A DNA stretch of 64,000 nucleotides from Rachicladosporium sp. CCFEE 5018 (taxonomy: Eukaryota; Ascomycota; Dothideomycetes; Cladosporiales; Cladosporiaceae), in NCBI GenBank assembly GCA_002077045.2, contig KZ111201.1, forward strand, positions 16,545 through 80,544, read 5' to 3'. The position numbers were made by a program, and so were the translations under genes. Under the pieces are notes generated by a model, which ran no database searches, was not told the DNA's origin, and saw only the letters and a list, made by a program, of their open reading frames with translations. Of this stretch, positions 19,831 through 30,016 are shown piece by piece. The first letter of the stretch is position 1; the number at the start of each line of letters is the position of its first letter.

Positions 19831-20742
19831 ATGCCTCTCTTCCCTCCCTCCTGCGCTCTACCCAGCGCATCAGCACTCCAAGAGACTATGCCAGCCACGA
19901 CGTCCTCACAAGCTCCAACGGCCTCCACCATCCGCACCCGTCGTCGCCGCTTCCTGACCCAGCATCCATCCTACCTCACATCAGCCTCCGAGGAGCTCGA
20001 GATAAGCCGTACGCCTCCCCGCTAGCCCCGTCTCCTGGACCTCTCCTTATCGGAACCATGCAAATTAGCCGAAGCAAGAGCCTAAGCCAGCGAAGTCACA
20101 GATCCCATATTCTACGACAAATGGGTCAGACGATGGCAGAGCGCCGAGGGACGGCAGCGAGAAGGCCAAAGTAGAGGCGTAGTGGGCGCTTTGGAGAGGG
20201 GAGTCGCGAGAGGAGAGGCTGCTGCGGCTGCAAGGGCTGAGGAGGACAAGGCTGGCAAGCGAGAAGGGGTTGGGAGCCATAACCCGAGGGCGGGGCAGAG
20301 GATAGAACCTGGGGCTAAGGTCCTGAGCACTCCTCTCGATCAAGAAGGCGCACGGGGAGAATCTCGTGGTGCGGAGGGCGTAGAATCAAGGGCAGATGGA
20401 GGCGGTGGAACGGGGAAATTGAATAGACATCAGACCGACGAGAGCGACGACACCGACCTCGAAGTCCTATCAGACGAATTTGAAGACGATGAAGAGAATG
20501 GGCGTGAAGTCACGACCAAAGCCGGAGGTCTACGACGCTGGCACGCTTTCATACGCCACCGCTTTCTCACCGGAAAGGACGAGGACTTCGACTACACCTT
20601 AGTCGACACTAACGACGCCTACGATGACATCGACGACCAAAGACAACAGGCCGAGGACGTCTGGTTCGGCGACGAGAGCGCCGAGTTCGTCTTGGATGGC
20701 AAAGGGAGGGTGGAAGGGGAGACAGGCGTACAGGACTTCTGA
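19831..20742 (+). CDS. CCDC97/DUF2052 domain protein
   Basis: Model: join(19831..20008, 20102..20742), 272 residues. Exon 1 ends in an RRRRFLTQHPSYL stretch and exon 2 opens with PIFYDKWVRRWQ, which together match the N-terminal part of fungal CCDC97-like proteins (R-rich, HPSY, then YDxxxRRxQ). The C-terminal part has the family signature RHRFLTGKDEDFDYTLVDTN followed by YDD and a D/E-rich tail (WFGDESAEF). Human CCDC97 is associated with the SF3B spliceosome particle, so a splicing link is possible. The middle (about 120-175) is low-complexity Gly/Glu/Arg. The intron has a weak GTACGC donor. Codon 60 becomes His at the joint, where homologues as I remember them have Asp, so the junction may be off by a codon. 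The gene converges on Tudor-SN. Confidence 0.75.
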
Positions 20743-20959
20743 CACGATAGTAATCGGATATCCGTAGAGGACGTGAGCACGAGGCCACGATGGACTTGAT
20801 TGCTATACTTTTTCAAGGTTCGAGCAGCTATTCACAGCTGACGTCCCAAATGCTATGCCGTATTCACAAGGTCGCAATCGCTCTTTTATCCCACCCAGCG
20901 ATCCAAATGCATCTCCTTCCAATCTGCACGCCTCCCTATCCTCACTCACTCACATGTCC

Positions 20960-23656
20960 TCAATCCTCAGTCAAATCACCATACTCCCACTGCCCTCGCC
21001 TCGCATCCTTAGCCTCCCGCTCCCGCTCCTGCAGATCAGTGACAATCTTCCCAGCCGCCCGTTCGAAAGGCCGCAGCTTCTTAGCAACCATAGCCAGCCC
21101 CTCGCTCACCACTTCAGCATTGAGACTGCTCTCCAGACTCTTCGCGCCGGGGTCCAACAAAGTGATCCAGAGTAGATTATCCCTCGTATCGTTGAAGTCA
21201 ACGTTAGCGACCAGCGGCCGATCGAGCGCGACGTCTTGCAGAAATGCGACGGAATCGGCCAGGTATGAGGTCGTAGGCGCCGGGAACTGCAAAAAGCTCA
21301 ACGCCGCATCAACAGCTTGCGGCTTCAGCTTTTGCGCCCCGAATTTCTCAGCCGGCAGCTGCCTCAAAGCGCTCCACGGCTGCGTCTCAGAATTGCCATA
21401 GTCAATATACACCACCTCCGCCGTCTTGGCCTCTCGATCATTCCTTCGGATCTTAGCGCGATACCATGTCCCGTCCGCGGAGAACTTGGCGGACACCATG
21501 TCGCCGGCTTTCGGAGCTCCGGACAAGGGCAAGGAGTTCTGAGGGGAGAGATGGAAGGACGCGAAGTCTTTCATCAGGGTACTGAGGTTCGAGGTGCCGG
21601 AGCCGAGGAGTTGGATCTTCAGGCGGCCGGTGGAGGCGTCGATGTGCGTGACTGTGATGTCTTTGTAATCGGGTTTGCGTGCAGGGAGGGCAGCGTCGAC
21701 GTTGGAGGTCCCGTTGCCGTTTGCGCTGGATGTTGCATCGGGTTCGTGGTCAGCGCCGTTTTCGGCTGCTTCTTTCTCGGCGGACCAGTCGTGCCACATG
21801 CCCTTGCGGCCTTCTCTGGCCTTCGTTTCGGCGGCGAAGAGCTCGTTGGCATTGCCGCTTTTCTCCGCGCTGTAGGCGTGTACACTTGCAAGGCCTTCTT
21901 CGACGAGGAGCTTCGCGACGCTTTCGCGGTTGATGTACATTGTGCCGATGAAGCCGCCGACTTTGTCATTGTCTTCTACGTCAATCTCGACGTCGCGTTG
22001 CTGACAGCGCTTGTTAGCGAAGTCGTGGCATTCTTGACCAAAGGGTTCGGCTGTGTCGTTTGGTCCGCGTGCAGAGCGCGGAGCGCGGATGCCGCCCAGG
22101 ACGAAGGTGAGTTTAGCGTTCTCGCGGGGGATGAGGACGGTGAAACGAGAGCCAGATTTGACGAAGTCGACAATGGCGGGGACGCGCTTCTGTCTTGAGA
22201 GAAGAGTCATTTGGCGTTTAGCTTTTTCGAGTGATTCGGAGTAGTCGACGTAAACTTGCTGTTTGGGTGGCTTGGGACTCCACATGCCCTTGCCTTCGCT
22301 CTGGGCAGTCTCCTCAGCAGCAAGCAGCTCATCATAGATGGCGCTGCGGTCTGTGTCGTCCATGCGGTGTCGTATGACTGATGCGTAGCCAGATTCAACC
22401 AGTGTGAGGGCGACGTTCTTGCCGTTTTGCGACACTGTAGCCATCTCACGCTCCTCATAGCCCTCTGTCCCAGGTCGCTTACCATCGATGTTAACCTTCA
22501 CATGCTTCCCAATCAGCTTCTTCCGCAGGAACTCCTTCGCTTCAGGTCCAAACGGGCTCTGCTTAGGATCCGTAGGTTTGGGCTGCCGTACACTTGACAA
22601 GTTGACCCGCTTCTCAACCCCATTCTTGTTGCGTATGAACAGCGTGTCCGCCGAGAAGACTCTCGACACCACCGCTTCGCTCTCGGCACCCGTACTCCGC
22701 TTCTCTTCATGCGCCTGGTACAAGCCTAGCTTCTTCTCCTTCGCCGTCCGCTCAGCCTGCCTCAGCTTTCCCATCTCCGCCCCAAGCATAGTCGAATGAT
22801 GGTCCACGCACCTCGCCAAGCCCTGCTGGAGCAAGAATTCCGCAATGTTGCCAACCGGATGCCGTACCTCACCCACAAGCACCCCTTGTGGACTCAGCCC
22901 TAGCACTCTTACGGTGACACCGCGCTGGAGTAGTCGCTCTTCCACAAACGCCTGACTCTCCTCTCCCAGCGGCTCTCCCGCAACAGTAGCGCCATCACTC
23001 TGATTTGTCCTCGCCGTTCCCGGTGCCCTGATCCCCGCAAGCAGGACTGTAACCTGCACATGGCTGCTTTTCTCCAGAAACATTCTTACAACAACTCGAT
23101 CCCCACTGATGACCCTCTCGACCACACTCTCGACCGCCTTACCCTTCCACTCCTCCACGAAAGCCTTAGGATCAGCCCCTAAGTCCCTCTCACAGCTCGC
23201 CTCCTCCTCTCTGCCAGTTTCCCAAACGCCTTTCCCCTGGCTCTTAGCCCTAGCCTCCACGCCCTCAAGTCGCTCCACTAGCTCCTGCACTCCAGCCTCA
23301 CTCCTCTTCTCCGCTCCATCTCGCAGCTTCGCCATCCCCTCGGCCACAATGGCATCCGGCAGCACGCTTCCATCCGCTAACATCACAACGCCATACTCCC
23401 GGTTGCCTGCCTTTCCAGGCACAGCATACAGCACACTAAACCTCACTGTCTTCCCCACGACAAGTTTGCGGAGGTACTCCCTGGAAGCGAAAGCGTGCGG
23501 CTCGGCGGAGGTTGTCGCGTTGGACATTCGCGGGGCGGAGATGGCGGCTAGCGAGAGGGTGCGGGTAGATTTTCCAGTCGGGGCAAGGAGAATGAGGGTG
23601 TCGCCGCTGAGGACGGATTTGACGCGGGCTTGGAACTGGGGCGAGGGGAGGGCCAT
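20960..23656 (-). CDS. SND1: Tudor-SN (staphylococcal nuclease domain-containing protein 1)
   Basis: Single exon, 898 residues, close to the usual ~900 of the family. There are four staphylococcal nuclease-like domains (about 1-145, 165-315, 325-475 and 495-645; each opens with a V..V.SGDT-like strand and carries GIRAP or SVRQP-type turns), then a Tudor domain (about 705-770; VSAKFSADGTWYRAKI and VVYIDYGNSE) embedded in a fifth, split nuclease domain that runs to the end (ALDRPLVANVDFND). The catalytic residues of true nuclease are largely replaced, as in other Tudor-SN proteins. Family roles are RNA binding, stress-granule and RISC-associated functions, and splicing contacts. It lies tail-to-tail with the CCDC97-like gene. 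High confidence in family. Confidence 0.95.
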   Translation of the reverse strand: MALPSPQFQARVKSVLSGDTLILLAPTGKSTRTLSLAAISAPRMSNATTSAEPHAFASREYLRKLVVGKTVRFSVLYAVPGKAGNREYGVVMLADGSVLPDAIVAEGMAKLRDGAEKRSEAGVQELVERLEGVEARAKSQGKGVWETGREEEASCERDLGADPKAFVEEWKGKAVESVVERVISGDRVVVRMFLEKSSHVQVTVLLAGIRAPGTARTNQSDGATVAGEPLGEESQAFVEERLLQRGVTVRVLGLSPQGVLVGEVRHPVGNIAEFLLQQGLARCVDHHSTMLGAEMGKLRQAERTAKEKKLGLYQAHEEKRSTGAESEAVVSRVFSADTLFIRNKNGVEKRVNLSSVRQPKPTDPKQSPFGPEAKEFLRKKLIGKHVKVNIDGKRPGTEGYEEREMATVSQNGKNVALTLVESGYASVIRHRMDDTDRSAIYDELLAAEETAQSEGKGMWSPKPPKQQVYVDYSESLEKAKRQMTLLSRQKRVPAIVDFVKSGSRFTVLIPRENAKLTFVLGGIRAPRSARGPNDTAEPFGQECHDFANKRCQQRDVEIDVEDNDKVGGFIGTMYINRESVAKLLVEEGLASVHAYSAEKSGNANELFAAETKAREGRKGMWHDWSAEKEAAENGADHEPDATSSANGNGTSNVDAALPARKPDYKDITVTHIDASTGRLKIQLLGSGTSNLSTLMKDFASFHLSPQNSLPLSGAPKAGDMVSAKFSADGTWYRAKIRRNDREAKTAEVVYIDYGNSETQPWSALRQLPAEKFGAQKLKPQAVDAALSFLQFPAPTTSYLADSVAFLQDVALDRPLVANVDFNDTRDNLLWITLLDPGAKSLESSLNAEVVSEGLAMVAKKLRPFERAAGKIVTDLQEREREAKDARRGQWEYGDLTED

Positions 23657-24147
23657 GATTGCTGTGGTGGAGGGGGGGGATCCGGTGGGCGGTGTGGAGC
23701 TGCGGAGGAGGGTTGAGGGTTGACAATGGATGTAAGAACTGCGGATGGTATCTGAGAGGTCTATGAGGCCGTTATATGTACTTCGCGCTATCAGAAAGAG
23801 GAAGTACTTGGTGTCGTGTGCTCAGCTCCATGTAAATACAATGGCTGTGTGGAAATACCACCTGTCAAAATGTGGGGTGAAGTCGGTGTCCCTCGTCCCT
23901 GCATGAATGAAGTCATGCAATCACGTGGCCTCACGACAGCGACGATGAGGTGACATGGTGAAGTAGTCTGCCAGTGAGAGTGTAGTAGTAGATTAGATTT
24001 ATTCATTACTATGTCATATACGAGATGCTGTCGACTGGACTGGTATACGCGTCGCTCAAACTCCTTCGCAAACCCAAGATCCAAACCCATCCATTTCATT
24101 AGTCCGACCCAGAACTCCTTGCTTTGTTGCTTCAATCAATCCAAACC

Positions 24148-24861
24148 TCAACTCAGTCCATACATCGCCCTTCTTCTCCGTCGCACATACTCCATTTCCA
24201 CCCCGTTTCCCAGAACCCACAATGCGCCTGCGCCCCAGACTACCAGACTCCCCAGCGCAGCCCACATCCAGCCTTTCTTGCCTCTGCTTTCTCTTCGCAA
24301 CCGCGCAATGCAGGCAGCGCGACGCTTGCCGCAGAGTGGAGTGACTCTTGCTGATGATGGGCGCGGCTGAGTATGGTAGAGGTGGTTCAGCCGCTCCAGG
24401 TCCGCGGCGTAGATCTCGTTACGTGTGCGTAGCGAGTTGAGCAGAGCGGTCGAGGCGTTGAGCGAGATTGTCAGCCGCGCGACTGTGGAGTCTTTGCGAC
24501 CCATGACAGGAGGCGCATGCGCGATAGGCCGGGTGTCGGGGATACGAAGAGTCTCGCTACTGTTATCCATAGCATCGTCGTCATCGACATGAGTGTCCGG
24601 CCTGGGCAGACCCTGGGGATAATCGATGGTGCCAGGGACTTCAACGTGGTTGTCTACTTGCGAGCCTGGAGAAGCCACGGTCGACGACGGCAGCGAGATG
24701 GTGTCGTGGTATTCGCGTGGTTGCTTCGCGTTGCAAGGCGGACGACAGTGGCTGCGCATGGTTGCGCGGTCGACTGATATCCGCTTGATGCCTTTGGCTT
24801 GCTCGATGTTCTGTACGGTACGGTGGATGAGATCATCTGGTAGTGACTTGGTGCGTGCCAT
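24148..24861 (-). CDS. Predicted single-pass membrane protein of unknown function
   Basis: Single exon, 237 residues. The N-terminal ~100 residues are polar with Asp-rich and Pro-rich stretches. About 120-170 looks helical (VARLTISLNASTALLNSLRTR). A basic Cys/Arg segment (CGKRRAACIARLRRES) precedes one transmembrane segment near residues 196-215 (WMWAALGSLVVWGAGALWVLG), and the end is Arg-rich (VRRRRRAMYGL). The positive charges on both sides make topology uncertain. I do not recognise a family; a fission-yeast-style ER or mitochondrial outer-membrane protein is possible. Low-complexity flanks and lack of homologues I can name limit confidence. Confidence 0.55.
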   Translation of the reverse strand: MARTKSLPDDLIHRTVQNIEQAKGIKRISVDRATMRSHCRPPCNAKQPREYHDTISLPSSTVASPGSQVDNHVEVPGTIDYPQGLPRPDTHVDDDDAMDNSSETLRIPDTRPIAHAPPVMGRKDSTVARLTISLNASTALLNSLRTRNEIYAADLERLNHLYHTQPRPSSARVTPLCGKRRAACIARLRRESRGKKGWMWAALGSLVVWGAGALWVLGNGVEMEYVRRRRRAMYGLS

Positions 24862-25161
24862 GACTTTGGTGATTATCCAAAGTGGTGCGATGCCAATATG
24901 CTTCGTGGCGACGGTAGGGCTGACCAGGTAAGTAGGCCGGCGATGCCATCTTGTACCCAGCCATGCTTTGCGCGTGTCGCAACAGGCATGCGATGATGTC
25001 GCATCTCAGATTGCAGCTGCCGTTGTCGCTCGTGCAAATGTCTCAGACATCCAGGCACAAACCAGGAATCTTAGATCCAGTGCTCCAGCGATGTCGAAGT
25101 TCAGCCTTTGAAATCAGGCAGGCTGCCTGTGTGTTACTCTCAGTCACCATCCGTCATTAGC

Positions 25162-26337
25162 TCAAGGGTGGTCGAGGTGAGCAGCCGCATAGTCGAGCAC
25201 ATCAGCGTTCAAATCCAGCGTCGTGAACCCAGGCACCTTCAAACCCTGCACATCTCCCTGCATGGCAGTCGAGATCATGAAACCCTCCTCGAACGACTGG
25301 ATCTTCATCTTCACATCATTGACCTCCTTGCCATTCATGTAGACCTCAACATCGTCGACCTCCTCGCCCCACATGCCGTGTGTCGAGCACCTTGCCGGGT
25401 TACCGGGCTTCGGACTCCGCACATCGAAGAACTCCAGATCCCGGATCCAAGGCGCAAGAAGTGCCTCGCCAGAGAGCTTGATGTACGACTCCTTGTAGCA
25501 GAAGTACGTGTAGAATCTGCGGAGCTTTGCCTCGATGAGGCGTTCAGATGAGAAGTCCACGTGATTGCCGGAGGGAAGCTTGCACGAGATGTCGCGATTA
25601 CGGGCTATGCATCTGTCATGACGACCGATCTCGTGTCGCGTGAGGAACGAGCCATCTAGGAGCGTAATGTAGTCAATGTCGTATTTCATGCTCCAGCGCT
25701 CCTCGTCCGAGAAGATGAACTCGTAGATGTCGACCCAACCATCCAGTCCCTCAGTGTCAATGGTACGGTAGTCGTCGCGCTCGTTCACGCAGACAATGTC
25801 GATACCTACTGTGACGCCGTCGCGGAGGCCTGCTGTGGGTGAGATGAGGCCATTGGTCGTGTTGTCCGAGTTGTACGAGTGTGGGACCTGGCCGTCCCAG
25901 CCGATGAGCGCGACAAGGCCGTTTTGGTGTGAGATGTTGAAGTCAATCCCTTCGATGACTCGACCGACAGCGTCCACTGCACAAGGCTTGCCATGCTTGG
26001 GATGGCCTTTCCGTGCAAGTCGTACTTCATTCCATGCAATGCCGAGAGCTTGCGAGATGAACAGTCGCTTCATGAGAGCAGAGGCTAAGCTCATGCGCGC
26101 GTCGGCGATAAACATCTTGCCCATTATTATCTTGCGCTCCTCCTCGCTGATGAGCGACATCGCGTGGGCGGCACCCGGTGCATACAGTATGCTGTTGCCC
26201 GGCCATAGCGACCGCGTGTCGATGAGCCATGTGGTCACCGAACCGCCGCCTAGAGGAGGAGAAAGGCCATCGAAGCTATCAGGAGGCGTGAGAAGTCCGG
26301 TCTCCTGGAGCCTCTGCATGTCCAAAGTCAAGTACAT
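25162..26337 (-). CDS. npgA: Sfp-type 4'-phosphopantetheinyl transferase (NpgA/PptA type)
   Basis: Single exon, 391 residues from the ATG at 26337. The frame continues upstream to 26499, but those residues (Arg/Ser/Gly rich) look like leader. It transfers the 4'-phosphopantetheine arm of CoA to carrier proteins of polyketide synthases, non-ribosomal peptide synthetases and lysine biosynthesis (alpha-aminoadipate reductase). Visible motifs are the N-terminal WLIDTRSLW, GKP with FNISHQNGLVALIG, the magnesium-binding GIDIV near residue 178, and the KES motif in FCYKESYIKLSGEAL near 281. It is longer than bacterial Sfp, as usual for fungi. No synthase is near it in this window. The symbol is by family resemblance to Aspergillus npgA. 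Confidence 0.9.
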   Translation of the reverse strand: MYLTLDMQRLQETGLLTPPDSFDGLSPPLGGGSVTTWLIDTRSLWPGNSILYAPGAAHAMSLISEEERKIIMGKMFIADARMSLASALMKRLFISQALGIAWNEVRLARKGHPKHGKPCAVDAVGRVIEGIDFNISHQNGLVALIGWDGQVPHSYNSDNTTNGLISPTAGLRDGVTVGIDIVCVNERDDYRTIDTEGLDGWVDIYEFIFSDEERWSMKYDIDYITLLDGSFLTRHEIGRHDRCIARNRDISCKLPSGNHVDFSSERLIEAKLRRFYTYFCYKESYIKLSGEALLAPWIRDLEFFDVRSPKPGNPARCSTHGMWGEEVDDVEVYMNGKEVNDVKMKIQSFEEGFMISTAMQGDVQGLKVPGFTTLDLNADVLDYAAAHLDHP

Positions 26338-27842
26338 CGTACCGGTATACTGGGAAGTTCGCGGCGTGCGACAAAGGTCAGCAGCTAAAGTTCGCCCGTG
26401 TGACCAGGCTCGTGGGTGAGGAGAGCGTTGGCCTTTGTGTCGGGAATTCGTCAGATGAGCACCACCACCACTTCGCAGCGACAATAACAACCTGCACACA
26501 GTGGTGAGCGCATGAAACGGTGGAGAGGTACAAGGCAGAGACGGCTGACTGACGATGTCATGGTATTCATATCCACCCGTAGCTGCGACCGAGGCGTGCC
26601 GTTACCCACAGCTACGCCTGCCTTGCTGCAAGTGGTATCTGCGTTCGATCGATTTCTCGGGTACGGATATAGCTAGAAAGGCAGTACCCCACTGGCCCAA
26701 ACCACAGATTGGCAAAGCTTCGCCCGTTGCAATTCGCGTGTCAAGGTCCCGATTTGGGTGACCACCCTGGGGGAACCTTATTTGCGCTGCCCGGAGAAGG
26801 ATTTACGAACGCTGCGCTTTGATATCGTGTTGGCCTGAGGTGACGGAAGCGCAGTTCTCGCTGTGATTCATGCTGCTCAGCTCATGGCTCAGCCTTGCGC
26901 GAATGGCATGGTTGCTCACAGCAGCAAGGCATGGCACGGCAGGCAGCATAGCGGCCCCTGTACATATACAGTCATGTCCACAATCGCACTCTGGAGATCG
27001 CCAGGCGGAGATCCGAAGAACGGACGCTATCGAATTTGGATGACACGGGCGTTGCGATCGTGACCACGGACTTTTCTGTCTCATCATTGTCGCATGCACT
27101 TCTGACCGATGCAACAATACAGTGGTACACATGACGACGATCACATCATCTTGTATGCATCAATGCTGCACCAAAGTTCGTAATCGCATTTCTCATGTTC
27201 GGGCAATAATGCGGCTCACAGGATGAGAGGCTGGCAGAGGATCGCGCAGGAATCAGGATTTCAATGATGAGATGAGGCTCCGCAGTGGAGAGACAATCCC
27301 GCAACGCCACAAATAGTAGCTTTCTGAAATCACAGCCAAGAGCGTTTCCGTTCCAGAGCTACGGTGCAGGGTCCGCTTCAGCAAGCGAAAAGTCAGACGC
27401 CAGTGCGTCATATTTCGGACTTCTCTGACTCGTGATGGGAATGATTTCATGCAGTTGGAGCTGACTCCGTGGGAAGAGGTGACTCAGCATTGAAGATTGC
27501 GCGGTTCTGTGGTGAGGTCTGGTTATGGCTGTGGAATATCTGTCGTGGGACTTGTGAGGAGACTGACGCCCGGAGAGACAACATCCAACCCGAGCCACGA
27601 GAGTCAGGACCACGAGACACCTAACCGGAAACACGCACCGACCTCTGTCCCAGGAAGCGAGACTTCTCACGTGCAAGACCTGAATCAAAGCAACGCTCCA
27701 AGCGTTTTGTTACCGCTCCCAAGAACTGCACCCTGCGCACGACCCCGCCAGTGAGCATCCCTCCACCCCGGGACTTGGGCACGCACGCACGCCACCATCG
27801 TATTTCCGGCGTCTTTGGCTGTGTGGTACTTTCTACTCTACT
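26338..27842. other. Intergenic region of about 1.5 kb
   Basis: Head-to-head gap between the phosphopantetheinyl transferase (minus) and the glutaminase (plus). The open frames here are under 120 codons, overlap each other, and show nothing recognisable. It presumably contains two promoters. Confidence 0.5.
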
Positions 27843-28625
27843 ATGGCTCCCATTACGGTGGGCGTCTTAGCCCTTCAGGGTGCCTTCGCGGAACACATTC
27901 CTATCCTGCAGTCTGCTTCTCTGGACCATGACAAGCACGCTTGGACGTTCTGCCTGGTTCGCACACCCTCTGAGCTGGCATCTTGTGATGCCCTCATTAT
28001 CCCCGGCGGCGAGTCGACGGCCATGAGTCTCATAGCTTCACGGACTGCTCTCCTCGAGCCGCTGCGGGACTTCATCAACGTCGCGCGGAAACCGATCTGG
28101 GGGACTTGCGCTGGCTTGATTCTGCTGGCGGATGTCGTGAGTGGCGGTGGGCCGAAGCTAGAGGGCTTCGGTGGCCTAGCGGTAGAGGTACGAAGGAATT
28201 ACTTCGGTCGGCAGGTCGAGTCCTTTGAAGCGGACCTGGACCTCCCCTTCCTGGCCAGTGGTAGGGGGACTGTAGAGCCATTTCACACGATCTTCATCCG
28301 CGCGCCTGTGGTCTCCTCCCTTCTCCCCTCGTCCCAACCTACCTCGTCGCCAGATACATCCTCTTCCGCACCCGATAGGCCCGAGGTGGAGATTCTAGCC
28401 CGTCTCCCGGCGAGGGCTAAGGCTGTCACTGGGCCTGGCGCGGGGAAGTCTGCCGGCGAGCTTGGGGAGGAGGGCGATATTGTGGCTGTGAGGCAGGGAA
28501 ATGTATTTGGGACTGCTTTTCATCCGGAACTGACTGGAGATGGGAGGATTCATGGGTGGTGGTTGGGGAAAGTAGGGAAGTGGGTTGAGGGGAAGAAGGA
28601 TGCTGGCGAAGGAGTGAGTGAGTGA
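27843..28625 (+). CDS. PDX2: Pyridoxal 5'-phosphate synthase glutaminase subunit (PdxT/SNO)
   Basis: Single exon, 260 residues. It is a class-I glutamine amidotransferase that releases ammonia from glutamine for the PdxS/SNZ subunit, making vitamin B6 in the cytosol. It opens with the family start TVGVLALQGAFAEHI and then IIPGGESTAMS. The nucleophile is Cys89 in GTCAGLILL, and the catalytic His227 and Glu229 lie in FHPELTGD. NYFGRQVESFE is a further PdxT signature. Fungal copies have an insert relative to bacterial PdxT (about 190 residues); here it lies at about 160-205 and is Ser/Pro-rich. The partner PDX1/SNZ gene is not in this window. Confidence 0.95.
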   Translation: MAPITVGVLALQGAFAEHIPILQSASLDHDKHAWTFCLVRTPSELASCDALIIPGGESTAMSLIASRTALLEPLRDFINVARKPIWGTCAGLILLADVVSGGGPKLEGFGGLAVEVRRNYFGRQVESFEADLDLPFLASGRGTVEPFHTIFIRAPVVSSLLPSSQPTSSPDTSSSAPDRPEVEILARLPARAKAVTGPGAGKSAGELGEEGDIVAVRQGNVFGTAFHPELTGDGRIHGWWLGKVGKWVEGKKDAGEGVSE

Positions 28626-29185
28626 GGTCGCCGTTGTGTTAGTGGTGACTAGACCTCGACTTCTTGAAAGCTGCCATGTTATGGCGACAGCACTTTGATC
28701 GCAATTCAGCGGGCTGGTGGGTATAAATATTCTACAGGATAGACTGGCTCGCGTCAGAAGAGCAGTTCCTCCCACACCAGACTCGCACAGAGGTACAGGC
28801 CATTTCCTTGAAGTACTCGGGCATGAGCTATTGCGCCTCCTTGAGTGGTATTGCAGTTGCCGGCCCATTCCTGCTGTAGCGTGATTGCTATAGTCGACTC
28901 CCACTTGCCGAGTGTGACGACGCTTCGTAGTTAGGCTGATAAGGCGCAGTGAATCTCTAGCATCCAGGTAGAGTGCTGGCGGTAGCACAATTCTTGCACC
29001 TCACTTCCCAGGTCGCATGTACCATACGAAGGTATCAGGTATTTTCCATCATTCCCCAGACACCAGACGTCCAGGACCATTGCATCGAGCGCGTGCCAGC
29101 CCAGCGCAATCCCTACGCAGCGCCAGGCGCCCAGTCCCCAGGACCTCAAATCAAGCTCCCAAATCCAACCTCGTACATAGCATTC
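28626..29185. other. Convergent intergenic region of about 0.56 kb
   Basis: Lies between the 3' ends of PDX2 (plus) and CBC2 (minus). Only short frames; nothing recognised. Confidence 0.5.
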
Positions 29186-29772
29186 TCACTGCCCCTGCCC
29201 ATACTCCTCCCCGATCTGATCCCTCCCCCTCCCAAACCCACCCCTCCCCGGATCAAACTCCTCCCGATACTCATCCCTAACCTGGCCCCCACTCCTTCCC
29301 CTCCCATACTGCCTACCCTCCACAAACCCCTCATCCAAATCACACCTAATAACCCGCTCATCCAGCTTCGTCCCGCCCACATACTTCAGCGCATCCCGCG
29401 CATCTTCAGGCAAATAGTACTCCACGAAGCAGAAGCCGCAGGGGGTTTTGAGGTTCCGGTCTAGGCCCATGATTAGGCGTTTTATGGAGCCGCATTTGGA
29501 GAAGAGCTCGTGGATTTGCTCTTCGGTTGTGTAGAAGCTGAGGTTGCCTATGTATAGGGTGCAGGCGCTGGAGAGTTTTGTGGCGAGGTCGGGGGATTCG
29601 CCGCGGGTTGCGCGGAGGGCTTCTTCGGCGGGGTTGCGGCGGCGTTTTTTGTACTGTCCTGATGTGAGCTTGGGGAGTGATGAGGTGGGAGGGGGATGTG
29701 TACTTTTGACATTGCGTAGGAGCTGGGCTTGTCGAGGCGCTCGACTGTGTTTTGCATGGTGAATTTGGGCAT
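29186..29772 (-). CDS. CBC2: Nuclear cap-binding complex small subunit (CBP20/CBC2)
   Basis: Model: complement(join(29186..29653, 29704..29772)), 178 residues. An RRM protein that binds the 7-methylguanosine cap of nuclear RNAs with the large subunit CBP80. Exon 1 gives MQNTVERLDKPSSY, the characteristic cap-binding N-terminus. Exon 2 has the RNP2-like TLYIGNLSFYTTEEQ, then IHELFSKCGSIKRLIMGLDR and the RNP1-like KTPCGFCFVEYY. The C-terminal signature GGTKLDERVIRCDLDEGF plus GRQYGRGRSGGQVRDEYREE is almost family-diagnostic, and the tail is Gly/Arg-rich. The two parts lie in different frames, so an intron is required. A 50-bp intron (GTACAC donor, GACAG acceptor) restores frame, while another AG would give a too-short 35-bp intron. 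The gene is divergent from NUP82 with a 244-bp gap. Confidence 0.9.
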
Positions 29773-30016
29773 TGTGGCGATTGGTCCCGAGCTATCAATG
29801 GGCTGGTACTGGAGAAGTGCAGAAGTGAGAGGTGATCGATGTGAATGTGGTGGTGATTAGGGTTATGCCGCTAAGATCGCGTAGCAGAAGCTTTGACGCG
29901 TTTCTTGAGAAAGTGACCTTCACGAAGACCACACCATAGTGCTACAAAACGCTGGAGGAGCACTTTTCAAGAGGAAGTGTGATCTCGGGAAGGTCTTAGT
30001 GAAGTCTCGGTACAAG
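29773..30016. promoter_or_regulatory. Divergent promoter region between CBC2 and NUP82
   Basis: A gap of 244 bp separates the two start codons, so the promoters of two mRNA-export-related genes (cap binding and nuclear pore) must share it. No clear TATA box was seen. Confidence 0.4.

Noticed and set aside
20182..20330. Minus-strand frame over the CCDC97-like gene
   Set aside because: Shadow of the GC-rich Glu/Ala coding stretch on the plus strand.
26338..26499. N-terminal extension of the phosphopantetheinyl transferase frame
   Set aside because: Residues are Arg/Ser/Gly-rich and unlike the family; the ATG at 26337 places the core normally.
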